This document shows positions 17,082 to 25,697 of a stretch of 64,000 nucleotides of DNA, one piece after another. The stretch is from Bacillota bacterium. Lineage in GTDB: Bacteria; Bacillota; Clostridia; Lachnospirales; Lachnospiraceae. The notes under the pieces were generated by a model. That model ran no database searches and was not told the origin of the DNA. It saw only the letters and a list, made by a program, of their open reading frames with translations. Location: NCBI GenBank assembly GCA_023439505.1, contig JAEXNR010000062.1, forward strand, positions 1 through 64,000, read 5' to 3'. The translations under genes and the position numbers were made by a program. The number at the start of each line of letters is the position of its first letter. The stretch's first letter is position 1.

Positions 17082-17111
17082 ATAAGGATAGGTCACTTAA
17101 ATATAGGCAGA

Positions 17112-17975
17112 TCACTTTATCAGAGAATTTAATTTTTCTTTCAATTGATCTGAAATCTGCGTCAAAGGTAATCTGACCTCCGGTGTTTCAATTAATCCAA
17201 GTTCAGATAAGCAATACTTGATGGGGGTCGGATTCGGTTCTTTAAATAATAGAGGAATCAGATGGTACAGCGGTTCCCAAGCCATTCTTGCAGCTTCTAT
17301 GTTATTTTCCTTTACTTTTTGGTATACTTCAACAAATTGCTCCGTCTTAAGATGAGAAGATGCAAGGATACCTCCTGCTCCGCCCAGGGTCAGAGTAAGA
17401 TAGAACAATAGATCCTCTCCGGTCAGAATGGAGAAATCCTTCGGTGGATCCATGAGCAAAGCCATGGTTTGCTTAATATCTCCACAGGAATCCTTAAGTC
17501 CCACAATATTCTTGAGTTCTGCCAATTTATAAATGGTTTCATTCTCAATATTAGTACCGGTACGATAGGGAATATTGTAGATAATGATATTTAGTTTTGT
17601 CTCTTCTGCGATACTCTTAAAATGCTGATAAATTCCTTCCTGTCCCGGCCGGTTATAGTAGGGGCAGACGGAGAGGATACCTTTGATATCATAATACTCG
17701 GCAATTTTAACCTTCTTTATAACCTTAGCTGTATAATTACCGCCCACACCTGCGTAGATGGGCAGTCTGCCTCGGGTATATTCCACTGTTTTTTCAATCA
17801 TTTCTTCGAATTCATAATCACTCAATACGGGGATTTCACCTGTGGTTCCAAGCGGGATAAAACCGCTGATTCCTTTGTCGGCATAATAATCAATCATTCT
17901 TTTATAGGAACCGAAATCTATTTTATCATCTTTAAATGGTGTAATTAATGGAAGCCAGACACCTGTTAACTGCAT
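17112..17975 (-). CDS. dapA: DapA/NAL-family aldolase (4-hydroxy-tetrahydrodipicolinate synthase-like)
   Basis: 287 residues, normal for class I aldolases of the DHDPS/N-acetylneuraminate lyase family. Motifs: PLITPF, GFIPLGTTGEIPVLS, IIIYNIPYRTG with the catalytic Tyr, and NIVGLKDSCGD with the Schiff-base Lys. Either lysine synthesis (aspartate semialdehyde plus pyruvate) or a sugar-acid lyase role is possible. The protein is closer in look to DapA, but it stands alone beside an AraC regulator, which would also fit a catabolic lyase. ATG 17975 follows AGGAGG by 7 nt. A truncated second copy lies at 22664-22914. Confidence 0.85.
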   Translation of the reverse strand: MQLTGVWLPLITPFKDDKIDFGSYKRMIDYYADKGISGFIPLGTTGEIPVLSDYEFEEMIEKTVEYTRGRLPIYAGVGGNYTAKVIKKVKIAEYYDIKGILSVCPYYNRPGQEGIYQHFKSIAEETKLNIIIYNIPYRTGTNIENETIYKLAELKNIVGLKDSCGDIKQTMALLMDPPKDFSILTGEDLLFYLTLTLGGAGGILASSHLKTEQFVEVYQKVKENNIEAARMAWEPLYHLIPLLFKEPNPTPIKYCLSELGLIETPEVRLPLTQISDQLKEKLNSLIK

Positions 17976-18196
17976 AAGGAAACCTCCTAAAAGCATAGCT
18001 ATATTCTATGTACTTATTATACAAGACATTATTTTATTAAAATATCACTATAATGCTTTGAATATTGCATATCGTGCTTTATAATAGATACCGGCAGGAT
18101 GCAATTCATTATAAGAAAAAGTGCCATACACTGTGGCGAAATGAAGCGGATTTTAAATAAAGGCATAGGTATGTTGAACAGAAGGAGTAGGGTGCT

Positions 18197-19039
18197 ATGA
18201 ATCGTTTTGAGAAGCTGGGATATTTAGAGGATGATTTTAAGATGTTTCATATTGCAGACAGACACCGCCAGGAATTTGATTTTCATTATCACGACTTTAA
18301 TAAGGTTCTGATTTTTCTCAGCGGGAATATACACTATACGATAGAAGGCAGGAATTATCCCCTAAAGCCATATGATATCGTTCTTGTCAACGCGGGAGAG
18401 ATCCACAGACCATCCATCCTTGATGACTCCCCTTACGAAAGAATTATCATCTATGTTTCAACACAATTCTTAAATTCCTATGCCAATAAAGGAGATGATT
18501 TGAATTATTGCTTTCAGAGAGTCAGACAGGAGCATTCCAATGTGCTTAGAATTCCATCGATTGAAAAGAGCAAGCTCTATCAGGTCTGTCTGGAGCTGGA
18601 GCATTCCTTTGAAGATAACGCCTTTGCCAGAGAATTGTATCAGAGGATTTTATTTCTGGAATTTATGATTCAGTTAAACCGCACAGCCATATCCAATCAT
18701 ATCAATTACATGGATTCTGTTTTGGGGAATACCAAATTGATTCAGATTTTGGCATATATTAATGAAAATCTTACCCAGGATTTATCCATTGATCATCTTT
18801 CCGAGAAGTTTTTTTTAAGCAGGTATTATCTGATGCATTTTTTTAAAGAAGAGACGGGATATACCATAGGAAATTACATCACCGAAAAACGTCTGCTGCT
18901 GGCCAAGAATCTGGTGCAGAGCGGAAGTACCACCACGGAGGCATGCTTTCAAAGCGGGTTTAAGAACTACTCCACCTTTTCCAGAGCTTTTAAAAAGGCT
19001 TATCATACCATACCAAAAAAGGCGCCCTATATCGATTGA
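18197..19039 (+). CDS. AraC-family regulator with cupin sensor
   Basis: 280 residues. The N-terminal ~100 residues form an AraC-type cupin (FHYHDFNKVLIFLSGNIHY...PYDIVLVNAGEIH). Residues ~180-275 hold the double helix-turn-helix (LSEKFFLSRYYLMHFFKEET GY, TEACFQSGFKNYSTFSRAFK). Cupin-type AraC proteins usually sense sugars or small carbon compounds. The gene is divergent from the DapA-like aldolase with ~220 bp between them, so it may control that gene. ATG follows GAAGGAG. Confidence 0.9.
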   Translation: MNRFEKLGYLEDDFKMFHIADRHRQEFDFHYHDFNKVLIFLSGNIHYTIEGRNYPLKPYDIVLVNAGEIHRPSILDDSPYERIIIYVSTQFLNSYANKGDDLNYCFQRVRQEHSNVLRIPSIEKSKLYQVCLELEHSFEDNAFARELYQRILFLEFMIQLNRTAISNHINYMDSVLGNTKLIQILAYINENLTQDLSIDHLSEKFFLSRYYLMHFFKEETGYTIGNYITEKRLLLAKNLVQSGSTTTEACFQSGFKNYSTFSRAFKKAYHTIPKKAPYID

Positions 19040-19081
19040 TGGCCGGCGCGCAGCGAATAGAACATTTAATATTCGATAAGA

Positions 19082-19116
19082 AAAGTGTTGTCTGTGAAAG
19101 GACAGCACTTTTTTTG
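19082..19116 (+). terminator. Terminator of the AraC gene
   Basis: AAAGTGTTGTC-loop-GGACAGCACTTT followed by a run of seven T. Confidence 0.85.
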
Positions 19117-19342
19117 ATGAGATAATATAGCAGGAGATGAGAAATAAGCCTTATTTACTATTTCCTGTAATGACATACTGTTGTCACATATGACTTTTAT
19201 GATGTAAAAAAACAAAGGAAATAATTTAGCATTCTTGTAATGACTGGGTATATAACAAATTATTTGTTAATAATAGAATATGTTTACAAAGGAGGGCAGC
19301 TTGAGGTTCAGAAGAATGCAAGGAAGAAAAGGAGTACAAAAC

Positions 19343-21433
19343 ATGAAGAAGAAAATAATAATGTCACTAATGATGTTTGCCTTTCTGGTCTGCGCGGAGG
19401 GGGTAATACCGCACAGCATTGCGAAAGCCAATGAAATGCAGATTCAAACGGTAAATTATATCACTATGGTACAAAGTCCTGCAAAAACAACATATAACAT
19501 GGGAGAAGAGCTTGACCTGACCGGGATGCTGGTACAGGCATATTATAGTGACGGAACCGTTGGAGAAATTAAAGATTATGCTGTAACAGGTTATAATATG
19601 AAACAATTGGGCACTCAGACAGTCATTGTCACCTATCAAAATTATGTGGTGAGTTTTAATATCAATGTACTTCCCCCGAAGGTAAAGAACATTAAAATTT
19701 CTTCCCACAGTACTTCGTCCTATACGCTGGTCTGGGATGCGATTCCCGATGTCATTCGGTATGATATTTATAGCATGGATGAATTCACCGGAAACATGAC
19801 CTTAATTTCTTCCACCCCGGTCAATAGCGTAACCTATAATGAGATGCCGGGGAAGTATCATAAATATGCAATTCGTGCGGTGCTGAACCTATCAGGGATG
19901 GAGTATGCGGGTGAGCTTTCCGATCTTATTACGGCGGGAACTGATCCGGAGGCAGTAACCGGACTTATAGCAGCAGACAGTACCGCGAATGCAATATCTT
20001 TGACCTGGAGTCCTGTCACAGGAGCTGCCGGATATGTGATTTACCGCGCATCGGCCACCGGGAGTAATTATACAAGAGTGGGGACAACGAATATTGCAGC
20101 CTATCTGGATACCAATTTAAGCTCGGGCACGGGTTATAAATATAAAGTGTGTGCATATACGGTAGATGAAACCTTTGTTGGTTTATTTTCACCGGTGGTA
20201 ACAACAAGTACTGATCCTGCAAAGGCGGTGGTTAAATACAAAGCCGGTGAGGAAAAGATCAGGTTAAGCTGGGCAAAGCTGACAGGTGCAACCGCTTATG
20301 ATATTATCATCTATGACCAGGTGAATGAAACATCCAGGACGATAACGAATAAAGGGAATACAAACTGCAGTTATCTGGCAGAGGGCTTGATCACGGGGAA
20401 CAGCTATTCCATCAGTGTTATAGCAAAGAGAGAATATAATGGCATGCTTTATACCGGTGATTCCTCCAATATCATATCTGTTACCATGACCCTGGCCGAT
20501 AGTACCAGTGATTATCCGCTGCTTTTTGAAGGGGAAGAAGGATTTCAAAAGTCCTATGCTTATTCAAAACTTCCTTTCTTTACAAAGAATGTAAATTATG
20601 ATAAGAGTTATATTATTCCCGGTCTGGTTACAACCAATGTGGGAGGCTTTAATAGTACGTCAATGGTTCCTCAGGGCACTACATTTGCAGAGGGCTATTT
20701 ATTATTGTCGGCTTATGATGGTAAGAATGAAGAGAATTCTGTGATCTATGTCATTGATAAAGTAAGTAATGAATTATTGACAACATTAATTCTGCCATCG
20801 AAAACGCATGTGGGTGGTATTGCATATGATGGTACCAATATCTGGGTGCCAACGGGCACCAAAGTCTCTTCAATTCTTTTTACAGACATTGATGAAGCAG
20901 CCCAGAACAGATTACCCTATGCCTATGTCACTTATAATTCCACCTATACCCTGGAGCATACGGCATCCTTTCTGACCTATTACAAGGAGAGACTGTGGAT
21001 CGGCACATATAATGAACTGGAATCTACTTATCTTTACAGTTACGATATTGAGGATAAAGAGGAGAGCCCTTCTTTGTCACAGTCAGATGCGATCCTTATG
21101 CCAAACAGATTACAGGGAGTGGCTTTTACCAATCAGGGGACTCTGATTTTATCCCGTTCCTGTCAGACAAAGAAAGGAATGCGTGGATATCTGCGCCAGC
21201 TTGATGTATATAAACCGAATTTCGCAGGCGTGAAAAACGGCATAATTCCTTTGGGAAAGTGCATTAATTCCGTTGAAATGCCTTCAATGAATGAGGAAAT
21301 AGCAATTGACGGCAATTATCTTTACGTGAATTTTGAATCCGGAGCATTCGCAAATTCTTCCTATAAAATGGATCGTGTTTGTGCTTTCAAGCTAACCTCC
21401 ATAACGAAGAAGAGTGCTTTAAGTATGAAATAA
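19343..21433 (+). CDS. Secreted protein with Big_3-like and fibronectin III domains
   Basis: 696 residues. Signal peptide (MKKKIIMSLMMFAFLVCAEG). Residues ~28-94 form a bacterial Ig-like domain of the Big_3 kind (SPAKTTYNMGEELDLTGMLV...). Three FN3-type domains follow to about residue 360, each with a core like YTLVWDAIPDVIRYDIYSM or ISLTWSPVTGAAGYVIYRA. The C-terminal ~330 residues (VIYVIDKVSNELLTTLILPS KTHVGGIAYDGTNIWVP) resemble a beta-propeller-like or LVIVD-type fold, not firmly assigned. No sortase motif or SLH domain is seen, so it is probably released. ATG 19343 follows AAGGAG by 8 nt. A strong terminator follows. Confidence 0.82.
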   Translation: MKKKIIMSLMMFAFLVCAEGVIPHSIAKANEMQIQTVNYITMVQSPAKTTYNMGEELDLTGMLVQAYYSDGTVGEIKDYAVTGYNMKQLGTQTVIVTYQNYVVSFNINVLPPKVKNIKISSHSTSSYTLVWDAIPDVIRYDIYSMDEFTGNMTLISSTPVNSVTYNEMPGKYHKYAIRAVLNLSGMEYAGELSDLITAGTDPEAVTGLIAADSTANAISLTWSPVTGAAGYVIYRASATGSNYTRVGTTNIAAYLDTNLSSGTGYKYKVCAYTVDETFVGLFSPVVTTSTDPAKAVVKYKAGEEKIRLSWAKLTGATAYDIIIYDQVNETSRTITNKGNTNCSYLAEGLITGNSYSISVIAKREYNGMLYTGDSSNIISVTMTLADSTSDYPLLFEGEEGFQKSYAYSKLPFFTKNVNYDKSYIIPGLVTTNVGGFNSTSMVPQGTTFAEGYLLLSAYDGKNEENSVIYVIDKVSNELLTTLILPSKTHVGGIAYDGTNIWVPTGTKVSSILFTDIDEAAQNRLPYAYVTYNSTYTLEHTASFLTYYKERLWIGTYNELESTYLYSYDIEDKEESPSLSQSDAILMPNRLQGVAFTNQGTLILSRSCQTKKGMRGYLRQLDVYKPNFAGVKNGIIPLGKCINSVEMPSMNEEIAIDGNYLYVNFESGAFANSSYKMDRVCAFKLTSITKKSALSMK

Positions 21434-21545
21434 GGGATATGGAATAGAATAGTTACTGTTCCCTTTCTATTCAGGGCCAGGAAGATCAGGTATCAAGAGA
21501 TTGTAACATACAGTAATAATAAATGAAAAAGTCCATATAAAGGAT

Positions 21546-21591
21546 AAAAAGAGCAGCGGTTAACATTGAAATAGTTACCGCTGCTCTTTTT
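21546..21591 (+). terminator. Terminator of the FN3 protein gene
   Basis: AAAAAGAGCAGCGGTTAAC (21546-21564) pairs with GTTACCGCTGCTCTTTTT (21574-21591). Confidence 0.85.
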
Positions 21592-21649
21592 ATGATGCTG
21601 CATTTTCTTCTTCCAGAAAAACCATCTCTTATAGGGGTCGCTCTAATAG

Positions 21650-21859
21650 GGGCCTCTTACAAACCGTGTATACGAAAACTTTGATCCTACAGGACACTCT
21701 CCTGTTTATGATATAATAAATAGAATGCCGTGGGATAGCTTAGAACAAGCCGCTGTAACAAGCTTAAAAGCAATCGGGGCTGTTCTCACAGGAATTTTTA
21801 TTGGAAAAAGTGTTTCAAATGCAAAATCTTCGCCAGAATCAAATGCAAAATACAAGTAA
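21650..21859 (+). pseudogene. RHS C-terminal tip fragment
   Basis: The frame opens after a stop at 21647-21649 and reads ...NRVYENFDPTGHSPVYDIIN and on to ...SPESNAKYK and a stop at 21857-21859. YENFDPTGH matches the end of the RHS core (NPLRYFDPTGH in the gene at the window start), so this is the hinge plus a ~50-residue tip containing a hydrophobic stretch (LKAIGAVLTGIFIGKSV). It has no start codon or upstream RHS body: an orphan tip or remnant. Confidence 0.6.
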
Positions 21860-21918
21860 ACTATACCAACTTAAATTATTAATAACATGCAATATATGGA
21901 AGGTATAGTTTACTTTTT
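21857..21918 (+). terminator. Probable terminator of the RHS tip fragment
   Basis: AAACTATACC next to the stop pairs with GGTATAGTTT at about 21902-21911, with a ~34-nt loop, followed by ACTTTTTTA. Confidence 0.55.
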
Positions 21919-21985
21919 TAATAAAAATTCATTACAAATTGCAGTACTTAATATAAATGAATTTACTAATAAATGTAAATTAATC

Positions 21986-22014
21986 TTGACAAATATAAAG
22001 GTCACGAATAATAT
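21986..22014 (+). promoter_or_regulatory. Promoter of the 135-aa secreted protein
   Basis: TTGACA (21986-21991) and TAATAT (22009-22014) with a 17-nt spacer, about 110 nt before the ATG at 22124. Confidence 0.65.
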
Positions 22015-22123
22015 AATAAATAGATATCGGAATATTTTATAAAAATTATGTAAACACTACAATTGAGTGAAATTTAATCTTGATTAATCAAAAATTTTCT
22101 ATGATGAAAGAGAGTTAGGTAAA

Positions 22124-22531
22124 ATGGCAAGTTATAAGAATAAAAAATTAATTCTCTGGTTATCTGTATTTGTTGTTTTTTTGGCTATATTTTATAATTG
22201 CATTAGTTCAGAATTTGTAAATGCAAAAAATGATTCATTTACAGATATACTACACTCAAATCAGGTAACAGTGGTTGGCCCTGACACTTATCTGACAAAA
22301 TTTCAATTAAGAGGATTTGTTGATATGATTCCTTCAAAATATGATAGGGTCATTGATAAGTATCATGATAAATTGGCAGCGGAAGATAACAGGATTAAAT
22401 TATCGGCGGATGAAATATTAGAATTACAATATTATACCTTGCCTTCCAATCAACAGAGTTTTTTTCATAATATATCAGGTAAGAAAGTAAATGTAAGTAT
22501 GACAGATGATGCAATTTTATATTCCTATTAA
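22124..22531 (+). CDS. Small exported or membrane-anchored protein, unknown
   Basis: 135 residues. An N-terminal hydrophobic helix (LILWLSVFVVFLAIFYNCI) after KNKK is followed by a ~105-residue charged domain (VTVVGPDTYLTKFQLRGFVD...). No family is recognised. It lies directly after the orphan RHS tip, the position where immunity genes for polymorphic toxins are found, but the export signal could equally mark an unrelated lipoprotein-like product (Cys at ~25 follows no clear lipobox). It has its own promoter and is followed by a copy of the YdcZ terminator. Confidence 0.6.
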   Translation: MASYKNKKLILWLSVFVVFLAIFYNCISSEFVNAKNDSFTDILHSNQVTVVGPDTYLTKFQLRGFVDMIPSKYDRVIDKYHDKLAAEDNRIKLSADEILELQYYTLPSNQQSFFHNISGKKVNVSMTDDAILYSY

Positions 22532-22537
22532 TCTTAA

Positions 22538-22585
22538 GCTGTTACTCCGCGAAATTGACGGTTCATGGAGTAACAGCATTATTTA
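22538..22585 (+). terminator. Duplicated terminator hairpin
   Basis: GCTGTTACTCC (22538-22548) pairs with GGAGTAACAGC (22567-22577), followed by ATTATTTAT. It is a near copy of the hairpin at 16953-16994, including the loop end GTTCAT. Confidence 0.75.
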
Positions 22586-22663
22586 TATATAGCCAGAATG
22601 TAGTTAATATGTTCCTCTTTTAATAGTAGATTATGTGTTTCGCAATTTACATAAAATTGATTA

Positions 22664-22914
22664 TTATTTGACCGATTTTTTTATCAATTGATTCAGTTGA
22701 TATTTCAGTTGATCTGATATCTGCGTTAAGGGGAGTCTTACTTCTGGTGATTCGATTAATACAAGTTCTGATAAGCAGTATTTGATCGGAGCAGGATTTG
22801 GCTCTTTGAATAACAATGGGATCAGATGATAGAGCGGTTCCCACACTTTTCTTGCAGCTTCTATATCATTTCCTTTTACTTTCTGGCACACCTCAACGAA
22901 TTGTTCCGTCTTAT
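22664..22914 (-). pseudogene. Truncated dapA copy (C-terminal part only)
   Basis: The frame encodes KTEQFVEVCQKVKGNDIEAA and on to the natural C-terminus with KEPNPAPIKYCLSELVLIES. This matches the last ~80 residues of the complete DapA-like protein at 17112-17975 almost residue for residue. Homology stops abruptly at ~22914, so the catalytic Lys and Tyr are absent. Together with the terminator copy next to it, this is a partial duplication of the 16950-17345 region. Confidence 0.88.
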
Positions 22915-23030
22915 ATAATTAAAGAATACTATGGTGATTAAAACATGCGGTTTAATTATTGGCGAAATGCAGAAAAAAGGATTCTCAGAACTAAGATTAC
23001 TGGAAGTTTGAAAAGAGTGAGTTCCTCTAT

Positions 23031-23174
23031 ATGGATTTTGATATTTTAATTAATAATTTAGTTTACTTACCAGAGGACATATATATTTTTGACCATAGCT
23101 TTGAGTGGACTATTGTACTTACTCATGAAGAGATTGAGAATAAAAGATGGTGTTTGAAGTCGGGCAATATATAA
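23031..23174 (+). CDS. Short ORF, possibly the tail of an immunity-like protein
   Basis: 47 residues: ATG at 23031, stop TAA at 23172. It contains LPEDIYIFDHSFEWTIVLTH E, a pattern I associate with C-terminal parts of small cytosolic proteins encoded near polymorphic toxins; this is recollection, not proof. No Shine-Dalgarno site is clear, and upstream codons (RFNYWRNAEKRILRTK) in another frame suggest a broken longer gene. Confidence 0.35.
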   Translation: MDFDILINNLVYLPEDIYIFDHSFEWTIVLTHEEIENKRWCLKSGNI

Positions 23175-23200
23175 TTAGTAATAAAATGATAATGGTTTAT

Positions 23201-23368
23201 TTACATTTCTATCTTCTTTGAAATTTCGTTAAGTTCGTGCATTTCTTTTTTTGATAAAACATGATACCGCTTGTCCGCAATATATTCCTCCGCCACCGCT
23301 TCGGAAATCTTCACAAATTTGTCGTGTGTATACCACGGGTAAAAATCCCGCAAATTGATAGTGACCAT
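23201..23368 (-). pseudogene. N-terminal remnant of a conjugative-transposon sigma-like protein
   Basis: 55 residues starting MVTINLRDFYPWYTHDKFVK and ending at a premature stop. This start is typical of the sigma-70-like ORF found in Tn916/Tn1549-type conjugative transposons, whose full length is well over 100 residues. A GGAGGG site precedes the ATG. The flanking 23369-23520 stretch is markedly GC-richer (AAGGCGGGGAGCGGCAACCG) than its surroundings, as expected for an acquired element. Confidence 0.65.
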
Positions 23369-23528
23369 GTATTCCCTCCGCTTTGATGTTTTGGTGGGTC
23401 GTGGAACATCAAAACGGAAGGCGGGGAGCGGCAACCGGGACAGCCGCCGCAACAACGGTTTTTTTATTTTCGTTGGGGCGGTATAGTGTTCGCTATTTCA
23501 TTGTCCTCCCTGCGCTTCGGGCCTGCTA
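23369..23528. mobile_element. GC-rich remnant of an integrative conjugative element
   Basis: GC-rich intergenic sequence of the kind seen upstream of the sigma-like ORF in Tn1549-related elements, holding the run CGGGACAGCCGCCGCAACAA. No integrase, relaxase or attachment site is visible, so only a scrap remains. The hydrolase/TetR pair that follows may have arrived with it. Confidence 0.45.
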
Positions 23529-24452
23529 TTACTTATTTTCATCCATAAATTTGTTGAGCGCTGCGTCAATTTCTGTACTGTGACCATTCATCAAATGCCC
23601 ACCTGTTTCAAACACAACAAAAGTACAATTTACGAACCGTCCTGAGCCTTGCTCCATTAGCGTATAACTTGCCATTTTATCGTCTTTGGCATGTAATATA
23701 AGAGTAGGCGATTGCAAACTTTCAATAGGGTATTCGTCAAAATTTCTTGCCATATCAAGGTTTATCACCTTGGCATCAATAATCATGCCATCACGCCGCT
23801 CATTGACCGGTAACATCGTATGAATGACGCTCGACTCCATACCCATTATTGGCTTAAAAAATGGACTTGAAAGCCACATCCCAAAATTGTTACATAAAAA
23901 AACTGGTGGGCCCGCATACGCTGCATAGCTTTCGGGCTTTTCAGCGAATGGCGCGGCAGACGAATACAGTATCAAGCCTTTTGTACGTTCGGGATAGTCA
24001 AGGGCAAAACGGATTGCCACTGTTCCACCTGCCGACGTAGCCAACAAATATACCTGGTCAATGTTCAGTCTATCTAACAATTCGAAAAAAGCCTTTGCTT
24101 GTTCTCTCGGTGTCGGATTTTCAGGGATATCACTACCCAAATATCCAAAACGAGAAGGCGCAATGATGCGATTTGTGGAAAGCCTGTTTGCAACAGTATC
24201 AAAGGCTTGGTCGTAACCGCCGCTTAGTCCATGAACAGATAGAATTACATCGCCGCTGCCCTCGTCCACATAGGTCATAGTGCCGCTACTCAACTCGATT
24301 TCTTTATGATGATATGTTTCAAGGCGCCGATATCCAGCCTTTACCGCGATAGAGCAGAATATATATTGCACAATGATGTAAAGCGCAATCGCTGCACCAA
24401 TAACGAATAGTACCATCATCCTTTTTCTCCTTTTTATATTCTTGCCTTTCAC
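23529..24452 (-). CDS. Alpha/beta hydrolase, membrane-anchored
   Basis: 307 residues. A basic start and one N-terminal helix (MMVLFVIGAAIALYIIVQYI) anchor it. The hydrolase fold shows SVHGLSGGYDQAF (oxyanion region), LLATSAGGTVAIRFA with the nucleophile Ser in a S-A-G-G elbow, ILHAKDDKM with a late Asp, and ETGGHLMNGH with the catalytic His. The substrate is unknown. GTG start at 24452 overlaps the tetR stop by 4 nt (GTGA), with GGAGG upstream, so the pair is translationally coupled under the TetR-controlled promoter. Confidence 0.88.
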   Translation of the reverse strand: MKGKNIKRRKRMMVLFVIGAAIALYIIVQYIFCSIAVKAGYRRLETYHHKEIELSSGTMTYVDEGSGDVILSVHGLSGGYDQAFDTVANRLSTNRIIAPSRFGYLGSDIPENPTPREQAKAFFELLDRLNIDQVYLLATSAGGTVAIRFALDYPERTKGLILYSSAAPFAEKPESYAAYAGPPVFLCNNFGMWLSSPFFKPIMGMESSVIHTMLPVNERRDGMIIDAKVINLDMARNFDEYPIESLQSPTLILHAKDDKMASYTLMEQGSGRFVNCTFVVFETGGHLMNGHSTEIDAALNKFMDENK

Positions 24453-25081
24453 TGTCTACTACCTCCGTTTACATATCTTTCGGAAAAAGAGTAAACTAAC
24501 TGGTCTATCAGCTCCCGCAATTTTTCCGGCTCAATAGCAGTATTGTCATATTTCTGTATCAACAGAAACAGAGGCGAATAGAAATGCAACGCCATAACAT
24601 AAGGATCGCAATCAATAAAGTGTCCTTTTTGTATCATTTCACGAAAAAGAGTGGTTTCCATTTCTAAAGGCCCATCCACAAAAAACTTTTGAAATAGTTT
24701 TTCAGCTTCGGGATTGTTGTAGCGTTCGATAGCCAACATCATTCTGAATTTAGAGATATATTCATCCTGCAAATAGAAAGACATTAACGCAAAGCACATA
24801 TTTCCTAATTCATTCAGTTTCATATTCATATAGGTATCGGCTGTATTTTCGTCGATTGGTACGGTCAATTTATTTCGCGCTTTCTCTACTCTGCTTGCGA
24901 CTTCGCTTAGTAGAGTATCAAAGATTTCCTGTTTGCTTTTAAAGTGCTTATACAGCGATGGGGTTTTAATGCCGACTTCTTCCGCTATCTGCCCGACGAA
25001 AACGCCATTATACCCATGTATGGCAAAAAGACTTAATGCCTTTTCTAAAATGATTTCCTTTGTTTTTTTCTTCCTTATCAT
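24449..25081 (-). CDS. TetR/AcrR-family repressor
   Basis: 210 residues. The N-terminal helix-turn-helix KEIILEKALSLFAIHGYNGV...IAEEVGIKTPSLYKHFKSKQ EIF is canonical. The C-terminal ~150 residues are all helical, as for the ligand domain. It is the first gene of an operon with the hydrolase, and its promoter is covered by a nested inverted repeat, so it probably represses both genes and responds to a small ligand. Confidence 0.92.
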   Translation of the reverse strand: MIRKKKTKEIILEKALSLFAIHGYNGVFVGQIAEEVGIKTPSLYKHFKSKQEIFDTLLSEVASRVEKARNKLTVPIDENTADTYMNMKLNELGNMCFALMSFYLQDEYISKFRMMLAIERYNNPEAEKLFQKFFVDGPLEMETTLFREMIQKGHFIDCDPYVMALHFYSPLFLLIQKYDNTAIEPEKLRELIDQLVYSFSERYVNGGSRQ

Positions 25082-25109
25082 CTTTACTCCCTATAATTAG
25101 CAACAAATA

Positions 25110-25159
25110 AAGCTATCTCCAGTTAGCTTTATTGTAGCTAATTAGAGATAGCTTGTCAA
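25110..25159 (-). promoter_or_regulatory. TetR promoter and operator
   Basis: On the minus strand TTGACA (25154-25159) and TACAAT (25131-25136) have a 17-nt spacer. AAGCTATCTC (25110-25119) mirrors GAGATAGCTT (25145-25154), and inside it TTAGCT (25123-25128) mirrors AGCTAA (25136-25141). The operator covers -35 to downstream of -10, so autorepression is likely. Confidence 0.85.
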
Positions 25160-25475
25160 TGCTTTTCTTCCGACTTCTGGTGCATTTTATTGTTCTGTCT
25201 ATTTGTCAATAGATCGGCCTTGATGCCTATTTTTATACGTATGACCTGCAGGGATGGTTGACAGAAACAAAACTGTGGTCAATAAATATAAAAGATGACT
25301 TGTTAAAATGAATAATGTGAGAAGTTATCCGAGAAATCAATACAACACCTTGGTTGTGGATTACTTATCCACAGGAACTACCGAGCTTTGGCTCTCAAAT
25401 ATTTAGCATAATTTTTTTGAGGCTGTCTGAACTGTTACAATTTTCTAAAATAATAAAATTTTTCTAAAATTTGTC
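25160..25475. other. Intergenic region without a recognised gene
   Basis: A plus-strand frame at about 25214-25310 reads like a protein tail (DAYFYTYDLQGWLTETKLW) ending at a TGA, with no start; probably a gene remnant. No other feature is supported. Confidence 0.35.
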
Positions 25476-25505
25476 TTGACAATACAAGCAGTATGTGAAT
25501 ATAAT
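25476..25505 (+). promoter_or_regulatory. Promoter of the BmrCD-type exporter operon
   Basis: TTGACA (25476-25481) and TATAAT (25500-25505), both consensus, with an 18-nt spacer. It leaves a leader of about 340 nt before the first transporter gene. Confidence 0.8.
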
Positions 25506-25539
25506 AATGGAAGACTATTACAGAAAGTGAGGTAAACAC

Positions 25540-25623
25540 ATGTTTTTAATAATTAAAGATCATAACAGTAACTTAACACAGAACGTTTTATGTGGTATTA
25601 CCTCATGGATTCGAAAAAATTAG
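25540..25623 (+). CDS. Leader peptide of the exporter operon
   Basis: A 27-codon ORF starting MFLIIKDHNSNLTQ and ending SWIRKN, with AGTGAGGT 7 nt upstream of its ATG. It lies between the promoter and an intrinsic terminator, the layout of ribosome-stalling attenuators of antibiotic-resistance genes, including bmrB ahead of bmrCD in Bacillus subtilis. The leader Shine-Dalgarno GAGGTAA (25529-25535) is complementary to TTACCTC (25598-25604) near the end of the ORF, so ribosome position could control the fold. Confidence 0.65.
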   Translation: MFLIIKDHNSNLTQNVLCGITSWIRKN

Positions 25624-25697
25624 AGTGTATTTTAAACCCTTCCTGTATTCTGCCATCAGAGGATGGAGGAAATAATACTCATACTTTTTACGACTAT

